Shown: positions 1 to 11,575, numbered from the stretch's first letter. The stretch is 32,907 nt of DNA from Verrucomicrobiota bacterium (GCA_963204975.1 CAUJJC010000221.1:1-32907); one strand, 5' to 3'. A program made the numbers and translations. Notes: generated by a model from the letters alone, not told the origin.

Positions 1-612
1 GGCTTCATGATCCTCACGCCTGACCTGCAGGACGCGGACCGCTTCGCCAAGGACCTCCAGCGCGCCCTCGGACCCGATGTGCTCGTGCCCGCCTACAGCT
101 ACCTCTCCATGACGGAGTTGAGCGAATACACGACGAAGGAAGAGGAGTTCAAAAAGGAACTCGTGGAGAAGGAAGGCCTCGCCGAGGGCTCCGAGCCTTT
201 CACCGCGCGCCTCGCCGAGTGGAATGCACGCATGGCAAAATACAATCAGGATCGCCTTTACCCCAACATGCCTGACTGGCAGGTGATGTGCTTCTACAAC
301 ATGAGCAAGCGCCGCAACGTGGAGCAGAACTGGTATGCGAGCAGTTTCGAGGCACGTCGCCAGCTCATGAGCGGCCACGCCAAGACAGGTCGCACCTGGC
401 ATGGCAAGATCCGCCAGCTCATCACCGGCAGCACCGGTCTGGATGAAGCCGAGTGGGGCGTCACGCTCTTCGCGCACGACACGCATCACATCAAAGGCAT
501 CGTCTATGAGATGCGCTTCGATGAAGTCAGTGCCGTCTATGCGGAGTTCGGCGACTTCTACATCGGCATCCAGCTTCCGCTGAAAGAACTCCTCGACCGG
601 CTGCTGGCGTAA
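1..612 (+). CDS. chdC: Coproheme decarboxylase (HemQ/ChdC), 5' truncated by window edge
   Basis: Last step of the coproporphyrin-dependent heme pathway: H2O2-dependent decarboxylation of coproheme to heme b in the cytoplasm. The reading frame is open from base 1 (Gly-Phe before the first Met at base 7). The visible start aligns with the middle of Firmicutes ChdC, so roughly 60 N-terminal codons lie outside the window. Numbering from the Met at base 7, Tyr97 (in FYNMSKRR), Lys101, His124 and Gln137 keep the exact spacing of the catalytic Tyr145, Lys149, proximal heme ligand His172 and distal Gln185 of the Geobacillus enzyme. The signature [18 protein letters not shown] follows at 139-156. A charged insertion near residues 43-80 makes the inter-lobe segment longer than in Firmicutes. 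The stop overlaps the thiG start (TAATG), so the two are probably co-translated. Family assignment is secure. Confidence 0.93.
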   Translation, partial: GFMILTPDLQDADRFAKDLQRALGPDVLVPAYSYLSMTELSEYTTKEEEFKKELVEKEGLAEGSEPFTARLAEWNARMAKYNQDRLYPNMPDWQVMCFYNMSKRRNVEQNWYASSFEARRQLMSGHAKTGRTWHGKIRQLITGSTGLDEAEWGVTLFAHDTHHIKGIVYEMRFDEVSAVYAEFGDFYIGIQLPLKELLDRLLA

Positions 613-1397
613 TGCAAAACGCCGCTCTCACCATTGCCGACCGCCAGTTCCAATCCCGTCTCATGCTGGGGACGGGGAAGTTTGCTTCGGGCGAACTCAT
701 GAGGGACGCCATCGTCGCCTCGGGCACGGAGATCGTGACCGTGGCGCTGCGTCGGGCTGATCTCACAGGCAAAGGCGACCCCTTTGCCAACATCCTCGAT
801 TTCATTCCCAAAGAAGTATTGCTGCTGCCTAACACCAGCGGAGCGATGAACGCGGAAGAAGCCGTGCGTTTGGCTCGGCTGGCCGTGGCAGCTGGACTGC
901 CCAACTGGGTGAAGCTGGAGATCCATCCCGATCCTCGCTACCTGCTGCCCGATCCGATCGAGACGCTCAAGGCTGCCGAAGTGCTGGTGAAGGAAGGCTT
1001 CATCGTGCTGCCTTACATCAATGCCGATCCCGTTCTGGCGCGTCGTCTTCAAGATGTGGGCACAGCCACCGTCATGCCGCTGGGATCGCCGATTGGTTCG
1101 CACCAGGGCATCACCACGCGCAAGCAGATCGAGATCATCATTGCCCAGGCCACCGTGCCAGTGGTGGTGGATGCTGGCATCGGCGCACCCAGCCATGCGG
1201 CGGAAGCCTTTGAAATGGGAGCCGATGCCGTGCTGGTAAATACAGCCATTGCCGTCGCCAGCGATCCTGTGCGTATGGGCATCGCCTTCAAGCAGGCGGT
1301 GGAAGCCGGTCGTGCTGCGTATGAGATGGGGATCGGACATCAGACTGATGAAGCCAGCGCTACGAGTCCGCTCACGACCTTCCTGTATCAGTCCTAG
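612..1397 (+). CDS. thiG: Thiazole synthase ThiG
   Basis: Forms the thiazole phosphate ring of thiamine from 1-deoxy-D-xylulose 5-phosphate, dehydroglycine and ThiS thiocarboxylate, in the cytoplasm. The 261-residue length is normal for this (beta/alpha)8 enzyme. Visible hallmarks are LMLGTGKF at 17-24, the LLPNTSGA loop at 71-78, the Schiff-base lysine Lys101 in [18 protein letters not shown], and the phosphate-binding [16 protein letters not shown] followed by [12 protein letters not shown]. The ATG shares one base with the stop of chdC. There is no Shine-Dalgarno, so it may depend on coupling to chdC. No thiS, thiF or thiH lies nearby, so the sulfur-carrier partners must be elsewhere. About 70 non-coding bases follow. 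Confidence 0.96.
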   Translation: MQNAALTIADRQFQSRLMLGTGKFASGELMRDAIVASGTEIVTVALRRADLTGKGDPFANILDFIPKEVLLLPNTSGAMNAEEAVRLARLAVAAGLPNWVKLEIHPDPRYLLPDPIETLKAAEVLVKEGFIVLPYINADPVLARRLQDVGTATVMPLGSPIGSHQGITTRKQIEIIIAQATVPVVVDAGIGAPSHAAEAFEMGADAVLVNTAIAVASDPVRMGIAFKQAVEAGRAAYEMGIGHQTDEASATSPLTTFLYQS

Positions 1398-1468
1398 CTC
1401 CACGGCATCGAAGCTGAAAGTTTTCTCTCTGGACGACGGATGCGGAGTCGGCGATTCGAAGGCACTCG

Positions 1469-2533
1469 ATGCCAACGAACTCTACTGCTGCTGAAGTTGA
1501 TCCGTCGCTCCCAACCGGGCAGCACCGGACAGGCTGGTGGCGTCGATTCGGCAGATGGTTGCTGAAGGCACTTGGCTTGCTTTGCCGCGTGCTGATCACT
1601 GCCTGGGGTGCGCTGGCAATCTACTACTCGAACCTTCCCTGGGCGCCGCTTCGTCTGCTGCTGGCATTCGTGTTTATGGGGGCAGGCGTGGTGGCCTTCT
1701 GGCTTCCACAATCACGCCGCGCGTTCGTGATTTTTGCGGCGCTCGTCGTTGTGGTTCTGTCGTGGTGGGTAACAATTCGTCCGTCGCAGTCACGCGACTG
1801 GAAGCCCGATGTGACAGTGGTGCCACGAGCGCATGTGGACGGCGACAACGTGACGCTCACCGGCGTGCGGCACTTCGAGTATCGTTCGCGCACGGACTTC
1901 ACGCCCCACTATGAAACGCGTGAGGTCCAGCTCTCGCATCTCACGGGCGTGGACTTCTTTGTCTCGCGCTGGTCCGATGGCCCCGTGGCTCACACCTTCC
2001 TGAGTTTCGTCTTCGACAATGCGCCGCCTGTCTGCGTGTCGATTGAGGCGAGGCTGGAGAAGCACGAGACCTACGCGGCGCTGGCTTCGTGCTTCAAGCA
2101 GTTCGAACTCATCTATGTCGTCGGCGATGAGCGCGACATCGTCCGGGTGCGCACGCAGTATCGGAATGAGAAGATCCAACTCTTCCACACTCGAGCCACA
2201 CCCGAGGGCGTGCGCCGCATCTTCATGTCCTACATCGACCGTATCAACGCGCTCGCCGATCAACCTGAGTTCTACCATCTGCTGAGCAACAACTGCACTG
2301 TCAATATCGACCGCCATGTGAACCTCGATGGTCGTGACAGTCCGTTTGATCTGCGCCTGCTTTTGAATGGTTACATCGATGCCTACGCCTATGTGAAGGA
2401 CATCCTCGACACCTCCATGCCGCTGGAGGAATTGCGCGAGCGTTCGCTGATCAACGAAGACGCTCAGGCGGCTGATCTTGATCCAGACTTCTCCAAGCGC
2501 ATTCGGGAACGGCGGCCAAAGTTACCGAAGTGA
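1469..2533 (+). CDS. Membrane protein with Lnb-like DUF4105 domain
   Basis: 354 residues. Three hydrophobic segments lie at about 31-53, 61-79 and 85-102. A soluble domain from about 112 resembles the Lnb N-terminal periplasmic domain family (formerly DUF4105): WKPDVTVVPRAHVDGD, a His in VAHTFLSFVF (His175), and the family's Asn-Asn-Cys-Thr motif (Cys276 in LLSNNCTVNI). Some members of this papain-like family transfer acyl chains in lipoprotein maturation (Lnb of enterococci); whether this one does is inference. The His and Cys are the candidate catalytic pair. The topology would put the domain outside the cytoplasmic membrane. The start has a reasonable ribosome site (GAAGG at 1458-1462, six bases upstream). 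It converges with the DUF3999 gene, with only seven bases between stops. Confidence 0.75.
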   Translation: MPTNSTAAEVDPSLPTGQHRTGWWRRFGRWLLKALGLLCRVLITAWGALAIYYSNLPWAPLRLLLAFVFMGAGVVAFWLPQSRRAFVIFAALVVVVLSWWVTIRPSQSRDWKPDVTVVPRAHVDGDNVTLTGVRHFEYRSRTDFTPHYETREVQLSHLTGVDFFVSRWSDGPVAHTFLSFVFDNAPPVCVSIEARLEKHETYAALASCFKQFELIYVVGDERDIVRVRTQYRNEKIQLFHTRATPEGVRRIFMSYIDRINALADQPEFYHLLSNNCTVNIDRHVNLDGRDSPFDLRLLLNGYIDAYAYVKDILDTSMPLEELRERSLINEDAQAADLDPDFSKRIRERRPKLPK

Positions 2534-2540
2534 CGCGCGC

Positions 2541-4478
2541 TTACGCAGGTGTCTCGGTCTTCGGCAGTAACTTCGCCATCACCGCAATCAGTCCGATCAC
2601 GACCACGCCCAGGGCCACCCACAGCCAGGGACTGGCAGCTTCTTTTGGAGTGTCGCTGTAGGCGGGGTTGTTGGTGAGAACTTCTTCATCAGAGAGCTTT
2701 CCGATCACAGGAGGCACCGTAGTGAGGTCTTTCTCCACCAGACGAAGATCGTAGCGCGGCATCGTTGTGCGAGGATGGCCGTAGTAGAGATGAACCGGCT
2801 CGGGCTCCGTCGTCTTGAAGACAATCGCCACCACGTCGAGGTCAGCTTTGGCCGTTGAGAGTTCGATGGGAGAGTTGTCACCATTGTCCGTTTCCAAGAT
2901 GACTGAGTTGCCCTGCCAGCGTTGGTAGCAGGTGAGTGTTAGTTCTGGCTGATGTGCTGGAATGTGAGACCATGAGGCGCTCGTCGTGGTGACCGGTGAT
3001 TCGTTGCCATAGTGATCCCTGCGCGACTCGATGATACGCATGGATCGCTCAAAGACCGGCGTGGGAGATTGCAGCGTGAGTCTGCGCAGGGGCAGATGAC
3101 GCTGCGAAACCGAAAGTCGCCAGCGGGAGACGGAGGGACGTTTGGCGTCGGGTTCCGCTGTGATCGTGACAGGCAGCGTGGTGGTGCGTGATGTTTGTTG
3201 CAGGAGGAAAGGAACCTGACGACCACCTTGCACCAAACGAAGGTCACCGAGGTCATCGCGAGCGTGGGCCAGCACATCAAGATCGAGTTCGATCTGTGAC
3301 ACACCATTGCCCGGCAAGGTCACCGCCTTGCGATAACTCCATCCGGCGAGGTCCAGGGAGGCACCGCTGAGGCCGGTCTCGGGCTGGGTCGCGGCTTTGT
3401 TAAAGGCTGGATTGGGCTCCAGCAGCGTGATGGTTGCCGACATGCTTGAGGCACTGCGGAGATCGTTCGCAAGAGCCGCCACATCGTAAGTGGGAGCCTT
3501 CGCCGCCGGATTGCCAGTGAAGAGCGACCATGTGCTAGGAGCGCTGGCATGAAACGCGAGGCTTACGGGATCGCGAGTGGCGTCGATGCCTTCGATCTTC
3601 AGCGGTGGACTGTCGTTGTTGACGATGACGAGCGTGATCTCGTTGGAGGGCACCTGCGCGAAAACAGGCATGGTGAGTTCTTGCGTCTGCCTACCGTTCA
3701 CGGTGAGCCGATGCAACTGCGCTGAGGCAATGGTGCGAGTCCCCGTTTGCACGCTGACTCGGCGGCTGAAGAGCGCATCGCTGACTCGCAGGTTCAGTTC
3801 GGCGAGGAACTGATTCGAGTGGCGAAGTTCCAGCCGGAGACGCGTCTCGCCCTTTGCTTCCTCACGACCGCTCACGTTCACGTCGAGTGGCACCGGGGCC
3901 GCGCGCGGCTCCTGCCATTCGATTCGCGCGCCAGTGAAGGCAATCGCAGGTGATGAGTCGTCGCGAATCGTGACACGCAGATGCGCCCACGATTGAGACT
4001 TGGCAAAGGTGAACGCCGTGTTTCCGGCTCCATCGCTCTGACGAAAAATCATGCCGTCTGTGATGAGCGACTGCCATTGGCTACGGTCGTTGGATGCTTC
4101 AATGCTGGCCGCCTTGATGAAATCGCGCGCCGCGCATTCCAGCACGAGCGCTCGGATGGGTTTCGTCGTTCCCGTGTCCATGTCGAGGATCGTTCGCTGC
4201 GGTTGCAGAGTGACGCGGAAGTTCTCCACCTGCGGCTGACGAGTGGAGGCTGGCAGGGGCCATTCGATCACGAATGGTTGATCGACACCTTGAGCATCGC
4301 TCAAACGAAGATCTTCAAGACCAGCCTGTGCCGCTGAAAGAGTCGCTGGTGGAAGATCAAGGCGATGGAGCCCGGAACTGCTCACCGTCACAGACTGCAC
4401 GTTTTGCCACGCCGCGTGCGGCGACGTTTGCGCCGATGCCAGAGCAGCAATGAAGGGGATGAAGGCTATTCGTTTCAT
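2541..4478 (-). CDS. DUF3999 family exported membrane-anchored protein
   Basis: About 645 residues: signal peptide (MKRIAFIPFIAALASAQT), a long beta-rich periplasmic region, and one C-terminal membrane span (PWLWVALGVVVIGLIAVMA) with a short basic tail. Alternating segments such as LEDLRLSDAQGVDQPF and DDLGDLRLVQGGRQVPFLL, and the pairing with a DUF2339 gene, fit DUF3999, whose biochemical function is unknown. I chose the ATG at 4478 because it forms an ATGA overlap with the upstream 151-residue gene and starts directly at the basic n-region of the signal. An ATG two codons earlier (4484) is equally open. Third gene of the minus-strand set; it presumably acts at the envelope with the DUF2339 protein. 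Confidence 0.8.
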   Translation of the reverse strand: MKRIAFIPFIAALASAQTSPHAAWQNVQSVTVSSSGLHRLDLPPATLSAAQAGLEDLRLSDAQGVDQPFVIEWPLPASTRQPQVENFRVTLQPQRTILDMDTGTTKPIRALVLECAARDFIKAASIEASNDRSQWQSLITDGMIFRQSDGAGNTAFTFAKSQSWAHLRVTIRDDSSPAIAFTGARIEWQEPRAAPVPLDVNVSGREEAKGETRLRLELRHSNQFLAELNLRVSDALFSRRVSVQTGTRTIASAQLHRLTVNGRQTQELTMPVFAQVPSNEITLVIVNNDSPPLKIEGIDATRDPVSLAFHASAPSTWSLFTGNPAAKAPTYDVAALANDLRSASSMSATITLLEPNPAFNKAATQPETGLSGASLDLAGWSYRKAVTLPGNGVSQIELDLDVLAHARDDLGDLRLVQGGRQVPFLLQQTSRTTTLPVTITAEPDAKRPSVSRWRLSVSQRHLPLRRLTLQSPTPVFERSMRIIESRRDHYGNESPVTTTSASWSHIPAHQPELTLTCYQRWQGNSVILETDNGDNSPIELSTAKADLDVVAIVFKTTEPEPVHLYYGHPRTTMPRYDLRLVEKDLTTVPPVIGKLSDEEVLTNNPAYSDTPKEAASPWLWVALGVVVIGLIAVMAKLLPKTETPA

Positions 4479-4930
4479 GCGCATGGGGTGTTGAAGTGCT
4501 CGAGCTTTGAAAAGGGGCGATACACGTTGAGATACCAGAGCAACGAGGGAACCAGGGAGATGATCCCAACCAAGGGAATCGCGAACAAGAAGTAGTGAAT
4601 CACTGCCAGTGCTATGAGCGACAGGGCTGCGTGTTTGATCGGTGATCCTACTGGTTTAATGGTCGAGAATACCGGGTATGCGAGCAGTAGTATGAGCATC
4701 GCCTTTGTGAGGTATCCCTGATGAAACAGGAGTGAATGAACAATGCTGCCGGAAGCGAGTTTTGAGTGGCCAATCATCTGGAGAACAAAACCGTTCACCA
4801 CGAGAACCACGGCGGTGAGCAAACGTCCGGGTTTGCTTTGTTCGAGGAGGATGGCCAGTTCTGATGGAAGCGAACGAGAGGGCTCGTGTAGTTCCTGCTC
4901 GTGAGCCGCTGGCGTTTCATTCGAGTTCAT
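4475..4930 (-). CDS. Small multi-span membrane protein, unknown function
   Basis: 151 residues. About 35 soluble N-terminal residues rich in Glu and Ser precede three or four hydrophobic segments (about 38-54, 76-91, 100-118, 119-137). The frame stays open a long way upstream, but the extra region reads as Arg/His/Pro-rich shadow sequence of the DUF2339 gene. The ATG at 4930 makes a four-base ATGA overlap with that gene and starts a normal membrane protein. The end also overlaps the DUF3999 start by ATGA. I do not recognise the family. Its place between DUF2339 and DUF3999 genes, with coupling on both sides, suggests an accessory subunit of the same membrane system. Confidence 0.75.
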   Translation of the reverse strand: MNSNETPAAHEQELHEPSRSLPSELAILLEQSKPGRLLTAVVLVVNGFVLQMIGHSKLASGSIVHSLLFHQGYLTKAMLILLLAYPVFSTIKPVGSPIKHAALSLIALAVIHYFLFAIPLVGIISLVPSLLWYLNVYRPFSKLEHFNTPCA

Positions 4931-7900
4931 GATTTGGAATCGCGTTCGAGGAAGCGTTGATAAAGGAACGAGGCAGCGAGGGCTATGATGGCGACGGCGA
5001 TGAGCGCACCGATGCGGTAGATGCTGTCGATGTTCGCGAGGTCGTGCAGGAAGAGTTTTAACAACGTGATGCCCATCAGGCCGATGCCAGCGTAGCGGGT
5101 GCCCTTCGAGCGAAGGATGAAGCCAGTAACCAGGAGGGCGAGGGCGAAGAGGCCCCAGGCGATGCTGTAGCACATGTCGCGGGCGAGATTGCCACTGAAC
5201 TCGAAGGTGATGAAGTGAGAGCCTGGCGCTGTGAAGTAGTCGGCGATCTCGATGTTGAGAAGGATGAAGAGCAGCACGCCGCCGAAAGCACCGAAGAGGG
5301 CTCGCAGGTCCAGCTTGCCCAGCGTGTGGTGGGGTTCGCGAAGGAGTTTGATGGCGGCAAACTGAGCTGTGGCGACGATGCCGTAGGAGTAGAGGAACCA
5401 GTTGAGGAGGGCGGTGCTGCCACGCTGGTGGTAGTCGAAAACCGAGGGGTTCAGGCCGAGGCGGATGAAAGCCACGGTGAGCAGTCCAGTCGCGACGTAG
5501 CGCAAGCCTTGATGAGGCACGCGCTGGAACAACCAAAGCAGCGCGGCACCTTCGAGAGCCCAGGCGATGGTGAGCCATTGACGATCAAATTGGAGCGGGA
5601 AGATCAGCGTGATGAAGAACAAGGCGACACCGCCAAACCAGGCGAGCTGCGATAGCCGCGCGGGTGTGTTTTCACGATGCTGTTTCACTATCATGATCAG
5701 GCTGAGCAGCGCCGGGACGGCGAATGCGGCCGCGATCAATCCCATCGGTGCGTCTGGCCATGCGAGCTTCGTCATTCGATGGACGAGGCCGAAGGTGCCC
5801 AGCCCGGCGACCGCAGCGGTGATCCATGGCAAGGTGGCTTGCTCGAAGTGCTTGCGGAAGGCAAAGGGGAAGATCGCGAACACAGCGTAGAAGCCGAGGC
5901 TCCAGAGCAGCGGTTCCGTCGCTTGCTCCGCTTTGAAGCTGGCACCGTTCCACGCGAATTCGAGGGCGAGCACGCAGGCGAGAGCAGCGAGGCCAAGCCC
6001 ATGCACACGAGTCAGTTTGGTCATGGCCAGCAAGAATCCGGTGAGCAGAAGGGCGAGTCCAAAGACGGGCGCTGGGTTGCTGATCTGAAGTTGCAGCACC
6101 GCCATGATCAGCAGGGCGAAGGGCATCACGGCGGAGCAAATCGGAAGCGCGTCGTTGAGGTTGAAGCCGATCTTGTTGTCGAGGGCGCTCACGCGCTTGC
6201 CGAGGAAGAGACTGGCCACGATGAAGAGCACAGCGAAGCCGCCGACGACCAGCAGGAATGTAGGCATGGCGAAGGCATCGCGATGCACCGGCAGCACCAG
6301 CCAGAAGAACGCACCGAGCAGCGTGAGAACGATGCCGAAGAGCACAGGCAGCAGGCGACGCGTCATCAAGGCAAGGCCGATGATGGCGAGGTTTACCAGC
6401 AGCATGGCGGGCCAGAGCAGGAAGCTGACGTGCTTGAGCCCAAACAAGGGCATCATCATGAGCACCAGTGTGATCACGGGCATCCAGGGGGCAGATGTGG
6501 CGGGGAGTTGTGGGTGCTTGCGCTGCCAGAGCAGACCGAAGCCCGTGTGGATCAGGCCAAACACCAAGTAGATGCCGAGGGCCAAGGGCAGCATCTCGTC
6601 GGTGAGTCGTCCCATGGTCCAGACCGTGAGATGAATGAAGGTGGCTGCACCCACGAGTCCAGGCGCGAACCGCACGCGAGGCTCCACCCAGGCCGTGAAG
6701 AGCACCGCCGCATTGATCAGCATGACGAAGCTGTAGAAGAGCGCCGGGCGTTCCGTGATGCTGCCATAGTCTAGCATGGCGAAGGCGGCGATCATCGCGG
6801 TGGCACACATCGCGAGGGCAGAAAAAGCGGGATGAGCGTCCTCATCTTCACGGCGCTTCGACCACCAAGTCGCTGCGGCGAAGAGAGCGGCGAAAGCCAG
6901 GAAGATCACCATCGCTCCCAGGGTCTTGTTACCTTCGAAGTAGTGCCCGGTATCGAAGAACTTCGCCACCCAGCCGGCTTGCATCAAGGCCGTGCCAATA
7001 GCTCCCAGCGTGGTCAGATGCAGCCAGCGGCGATGCTTGGCCACGGCGATCAATCCGCCATCGAGCAGCGCGATGTAAACAAACAGGCCCACCGGATTGT
7101 CTTGCCCTGTGGAGCAGAGGATCGGGGTGAGGAAGCCACCAACCATGCCCAGCACGGCCACGACTTGAGCATTGAGCCGCACCGCAATGACGAACCCGGC
7201 GGCGGTGATGAGCGTCATCAAACCAAACGTGATGGCAGGAGGGAAGAAGTGGTAGAGCGACTGGGCAGCGAAGGTCACGCCATAAAGCACCAGGATGCCT
7301 GCCGCGCTGAGCGTTTGTGCGAGCACCTCATAGGCCTTGTGCCGCTGCACCCAGAGGCCGCCACCGACGAGCCCGATGCCCGTGATGAAACCAAAGGCGA
7401 CGCGAACCGACGGAGGGATGAGGTTGTTCTCAAAAGAATACTTCACCGCGAAGATGATGCCGAGGAAGAGTGCCAGTCCTGCCGCCCAGGCGAACAACTT
7501 GACGCCGACAAACTGCTCCATGTTGAGCTTGGGCCGTGCTTGAGGAACAGGAAGGCGAACAGGCCTGGAGGTTTCGAGCGCTGTGGGGTCGATGGCAGGC
7601 TCGCGCACTTGTTGGGGAGCAGGAAGTGGAGGCGGTGTGTGAACCGGTTCCGGTGCAGGGGGGGCTGGTGCGATGGCTGGTTCGACCCGCTCTTCCACTA
7701 CCTTTGCTGGCTCAGACTCCTTGACCGTGGACGCGGCGATGACAAGCTCGGGCGGAGGAACGAGCGCATGATCGAGGCTCTGCGCCTTGAGCTTGCGCAC
7801 CTGCTCTTCGAGGGCGGCGATGCGCTCGACGTGGTTGGCAGCGAGCTTGTTGAGGCGGGCGTCGAGTTCCTCGGCCTGCCTCCGTGCGCCGCTCGCTTTG

Positions 7901-7971
7901 ACGATGGCGACGATCGGCATGATAAGGATCAAACCGGCGACGATAAGAAGGACAAAGATAACTTCAGGCAT
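4927..7971 (-). CDS. DUF2339 polytopic membrane protein
   Basis: 1014 residues. An N-terminal membrane span (about 5-25) is followed by a short coiled coil (about 30-66: EELDARLNKLAANHVERIA), a Pro/Ala/Val-rich linker (about 70-145), and then more than twenty closely packed hydrophobic segments to the C-terminus. The start of the repeat region, NMEQFVGVKLFAWAAGLALF, is the typical entry into DUF2339, and LGMVGGFLTPILCSTGQ is a conserved loop. Function is unknown; architecture suggests an inner-membrane transporter-like or envelope-homeostasis protein. The ATG at 7971 has CCTCCC rather than a Shine-Dalgarno before it. First of three overlapping genes, with DUF3999 last, an association also known in proteobacteria. 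Confidence 0.9.
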   Translation of the reverse strand: MPEVIFVLLIVAGLILIMPIVAIVKASGARRQAEELDARLNKLAANHVERIAALEEQVRKLKAQSLDHALVPPPELVIAASTVKESEPAKVVEERVEPAIAPAPPAPEPVHTPPPLPAPQQVREPAIDPTALETSRPVRLPVPQARPKLNMEQFVGVKLFAWAAGLALFLGIIFAVKYSFENNLIPPSVRVAFGFITGIGLVGGGLWVQRHKAYEVLAQTLSAAGILVLYGVTFAAQSLYHFFPPAITFGLMTLITAAGFVIAVRLNAQVVAVLGMVGGFLTPILCSTGQDNPVGLFVYIALLDGGLIAVAKHRRWLHLTTLGAIGTALMQAGWVAKFFDTGHYFEGNKTLGAMVIFLAFAALFAAATWWSKRREDEDAHPAFSALAMCATAMIAAFAMLDYGSITERPALFYSFVMLINAAVLFTAWVEPRVRFAPGLVGAATFIHLTVWTMGRLTDEMLPLALGIYLVFGLIHTGFGLLWQRKHPQLPATSAPWMPVITLVLMMMPLFGLKHVSFLLWPAMLLVNLAIIGLALMTRRLLPVLFGIVLTLLGAFFWLVLPVHRDAFAMPTFLLVVGGFAVLFIVASLFLGKRVSALDNKIGFNLNDALPICSAVMPFALLIMAVLQLQISNPAPVFGLALLLTGFLLAMTKLTRVHGLGLAALACVLALEFAWNGASFKAEQATEPLLWSLGFYAVFAIFPFAFRKHFEQATLPWITAAVAGLGTFGLVHRMTKLAWPDAPMGLIAAAFAVPALLSLIMIVKQHRENTPARLSQLAWFGGVALFFITLIFPLQFDRQWLTIAWALEGAALLWLFQRVPHQGLRYVATGLLTVAFIRLGLNPSVFDYHQRGSTALLNWFLYSYGIVATAQFAAIKLLREPHHTLGKLDLRALFGAFGGVLLFILLNIEIADYFTAPGSHFITFEFSGNLARDMCYSIAWGLFALALLVTGFILRSKGTRYAGIGLMGITLLKLFLHDLANIDSIYRIGALIAVAIIALAASFLYQRFLERDSKS

Positions 7972-8043
7972 GGGAGGTCACGGTGGTTATGAGCCGTGAA
8001 TGCCCAAGTCTCGCAGGTTTGCCGACGCGATGAAATGCAGAAT

Positions 8044-8061
8044 GTCGATTTGTCTATCGAC
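8044..8061. other. Small perfect inverted repeat between two minus-strand genes
   Basis: GTCGAT at 8044-8049 and ATCGAC at 8056-8061 form a six-base stem with a six-base loop. It lies 12-29 bases past the stop of the hybrid kinase gene and about 75 bases before the DUF2339 start. No clear T-run follows on either strand, so it is at best a weak terminator or a small operator. The rest of the 100-base gap (7972-8072) shows nothing else I can name. Confidence 0.25.
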
Positions 8062-8072
8062 TCAGGCGATGA

Positions 8073-10006
<1,934 letters not shown>

Positions 10007-10010
<4 letters not shown>

Positions 10011-11566
10011 GGCGTGTTGCTCGGGGAGTCGAATGTGAGGTGGAAGGAGAGCGAGTCTGGCGCATGGGCAGAGGAAACGCTGGGTGCTGGAGGGTTGGTT
10101 GGGTTGCGGAGGGTGAGGGGGCTGACGCCTGCCTTGACGAGCTTCTCGCGCACGGTGGAGCGGCGCAATTGCCACAAGGATTCATCGGTGGAGGTGCTGG
10201 ACTGGCGCACGACGAGTTCAGCCGTGAGCGCACCCGAGTTGGCTGCGGCCACGCGTTCCAGGTGCTGGAGTTGCTCGGCTATGAAGGTGAGCTTCTCCGC
10301 GCTGCTGCCTGCCAGTTCATTGCTGCCGGCCTGGAAGGTGAGGTGGGTGGACTCGAGCACTTCCATCACACGTTCGGTCGAGGATTCTTCGTCGGAGTTT
10401 TTGGTGGCTTCGTTTTCCTTGGCGCTTGCGGCCATGATCGGGTGCGGGCCTGCGGCTTTGCGTGCCTTCATGAACGGCTCTTCGGCAGAGACGTAGGCTT
10501 TGAACTTCAGCACCACTTCATCGGGATCGATGTCCAACTGCTTGAGCAAAACCTTGGGATCACGGGCGAGCGGATCGCGGAGGCCACGGATTTCGCGTTT
10601 GCCCCAGGAAGTGCTTTCTCCCACGATCTGAAAGCCGGGCTCTTCGCTAAAAGCGCGCACGGCCTGCTGCCACGCACGCTCCTGGTTCGCGTAGTAGGTG
10701 GCGAGCGCCAGGATCGCAATGGCGGCGATGCTGCCCAGCACGATGGCGGTCTGCACCGTCCAGGGCGAGGTGGCAGGCGTGTGCTTCATCAGCGCACGCT
10801 GGAGCAGACGCTCAATCATGGAGGCGCGGCTGCCCGTTTCGAGCTGAGCACGCTCCAGCATCCGATCGGCCTCCTGGCAAAGCAGTTGCAGCGCGGGGCG
10901 AAGTTTGGCTGGCGGGTGACCATAGACGCGGACGGCAAGGCGGCAGTGAAGGCCCACCAGGACCATCACCCGGGAAGTGCTAGAGTCTTCGGCCTCGGCG
11001 TCGGCAAGATCGTCCGCATCGGCCTCAGACGCGGGCACGGAGAGGAAATCGGAGAGTGGGCGCTCGCGACGTGCCGAGCGTCGCCACGGGGCATCGGCGC
11101 TGCCTAGCAGGACATTGGTGCCAGACTCGACGAGCACGGCCTCGACCACCTGGAACCACTCGGACGAGCGCTCCATGTAATCCCACACAGGTTCGCCTTG
11201 CCAGAGAGCCTTGAGCGAGAGCGGCCACAGCCGGGGATTGACCAGCACGGCCATCCATTTCCAGCAATGATCCTCCATGCGGGCCACACGGTGACGACGG
11301 TGCTCGACAAGCGCCGCATCCATCACGGGAGCGAGCAGCTCGGCGGCACGGCGCGGACGACGGCGCAGGTCTTCAAGGGAATACTCGACCGGCTTGCGCA
11401 TGGCCACGGCCCACTCGCGCGCGGTGTGCGGATTGTCGCCTTGCATGGCGAACCACCCGGCTACGTCGCCAGGCTGGGGTCGTTCGCTTGATGCCATCAA
11501 TGGACGAGCCCCAGCTTCCTGAGAAAGCGGGGGCGCAGCCAGGGCATTTGTGAGCGGACGCGTCAT
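10007..11566 (-). CDS. Single-span protein with degenerate OmpA-like C-terminal domain
   Basis: 519 residues. A soluble N-terminal half (1-265, many Arg, Trp and acidic residues) precedes one membrane span at about 272-291, then an external region. Residues about 298-366 (FSEEPGFQIVGESTSWGKRE, then GLRDPLARDP) resemble a linker I know from OmpA-family proteins with BON-like modules. Residues about 405-490 (LTFQAGSNELAGSSAEKL, then LWQLRRSTVREKLVKAGV) read as an OmpA/MotB-type domain, but the peptidoglycan-binding Asp/Arg pair is not clearly preserved, so cell-wall binding is uncertain. It sits between a coiled-coil protein and a hybrid kinase and overlaps the kinase start, suggesting a transmembrane partner that passes envelope status to the kinase. 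An alternative ATG is 23 codons in (11497). Confidence 0.72.
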
Positions 11567-11575
11567 GAGTGAGGG

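Noticed and set aside
558..1475. Minus-strand open frame across thiG
   Set aside because: thiG on the plus strand is unmistakable; the antisense product is His/Gly-rich with no motif.
5677..6774. Long plus-strand open frame antisense to the DUF2339 gene (also 6832-7992)
   Set aside because: Its product is extremely rich in His, Gln, Glu, Arg and Gly, as expected when a gene for a hydrophobic protein is read backwards. The opposite strand encodes a coherent membrane protein.
8044..8061. Rho-independent terminator after the kinase gene
   Set aside because: The stem is only six base pairs and no T-run follows; kept only as a low-confidence inverted repeat.
10040..11107. Plus-strand open frame antisense to the OmpA-like gene
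   Set aside because: Low-complexity His/Gly/Glu composition with no domain; explained by codon bias of the opposite gene.
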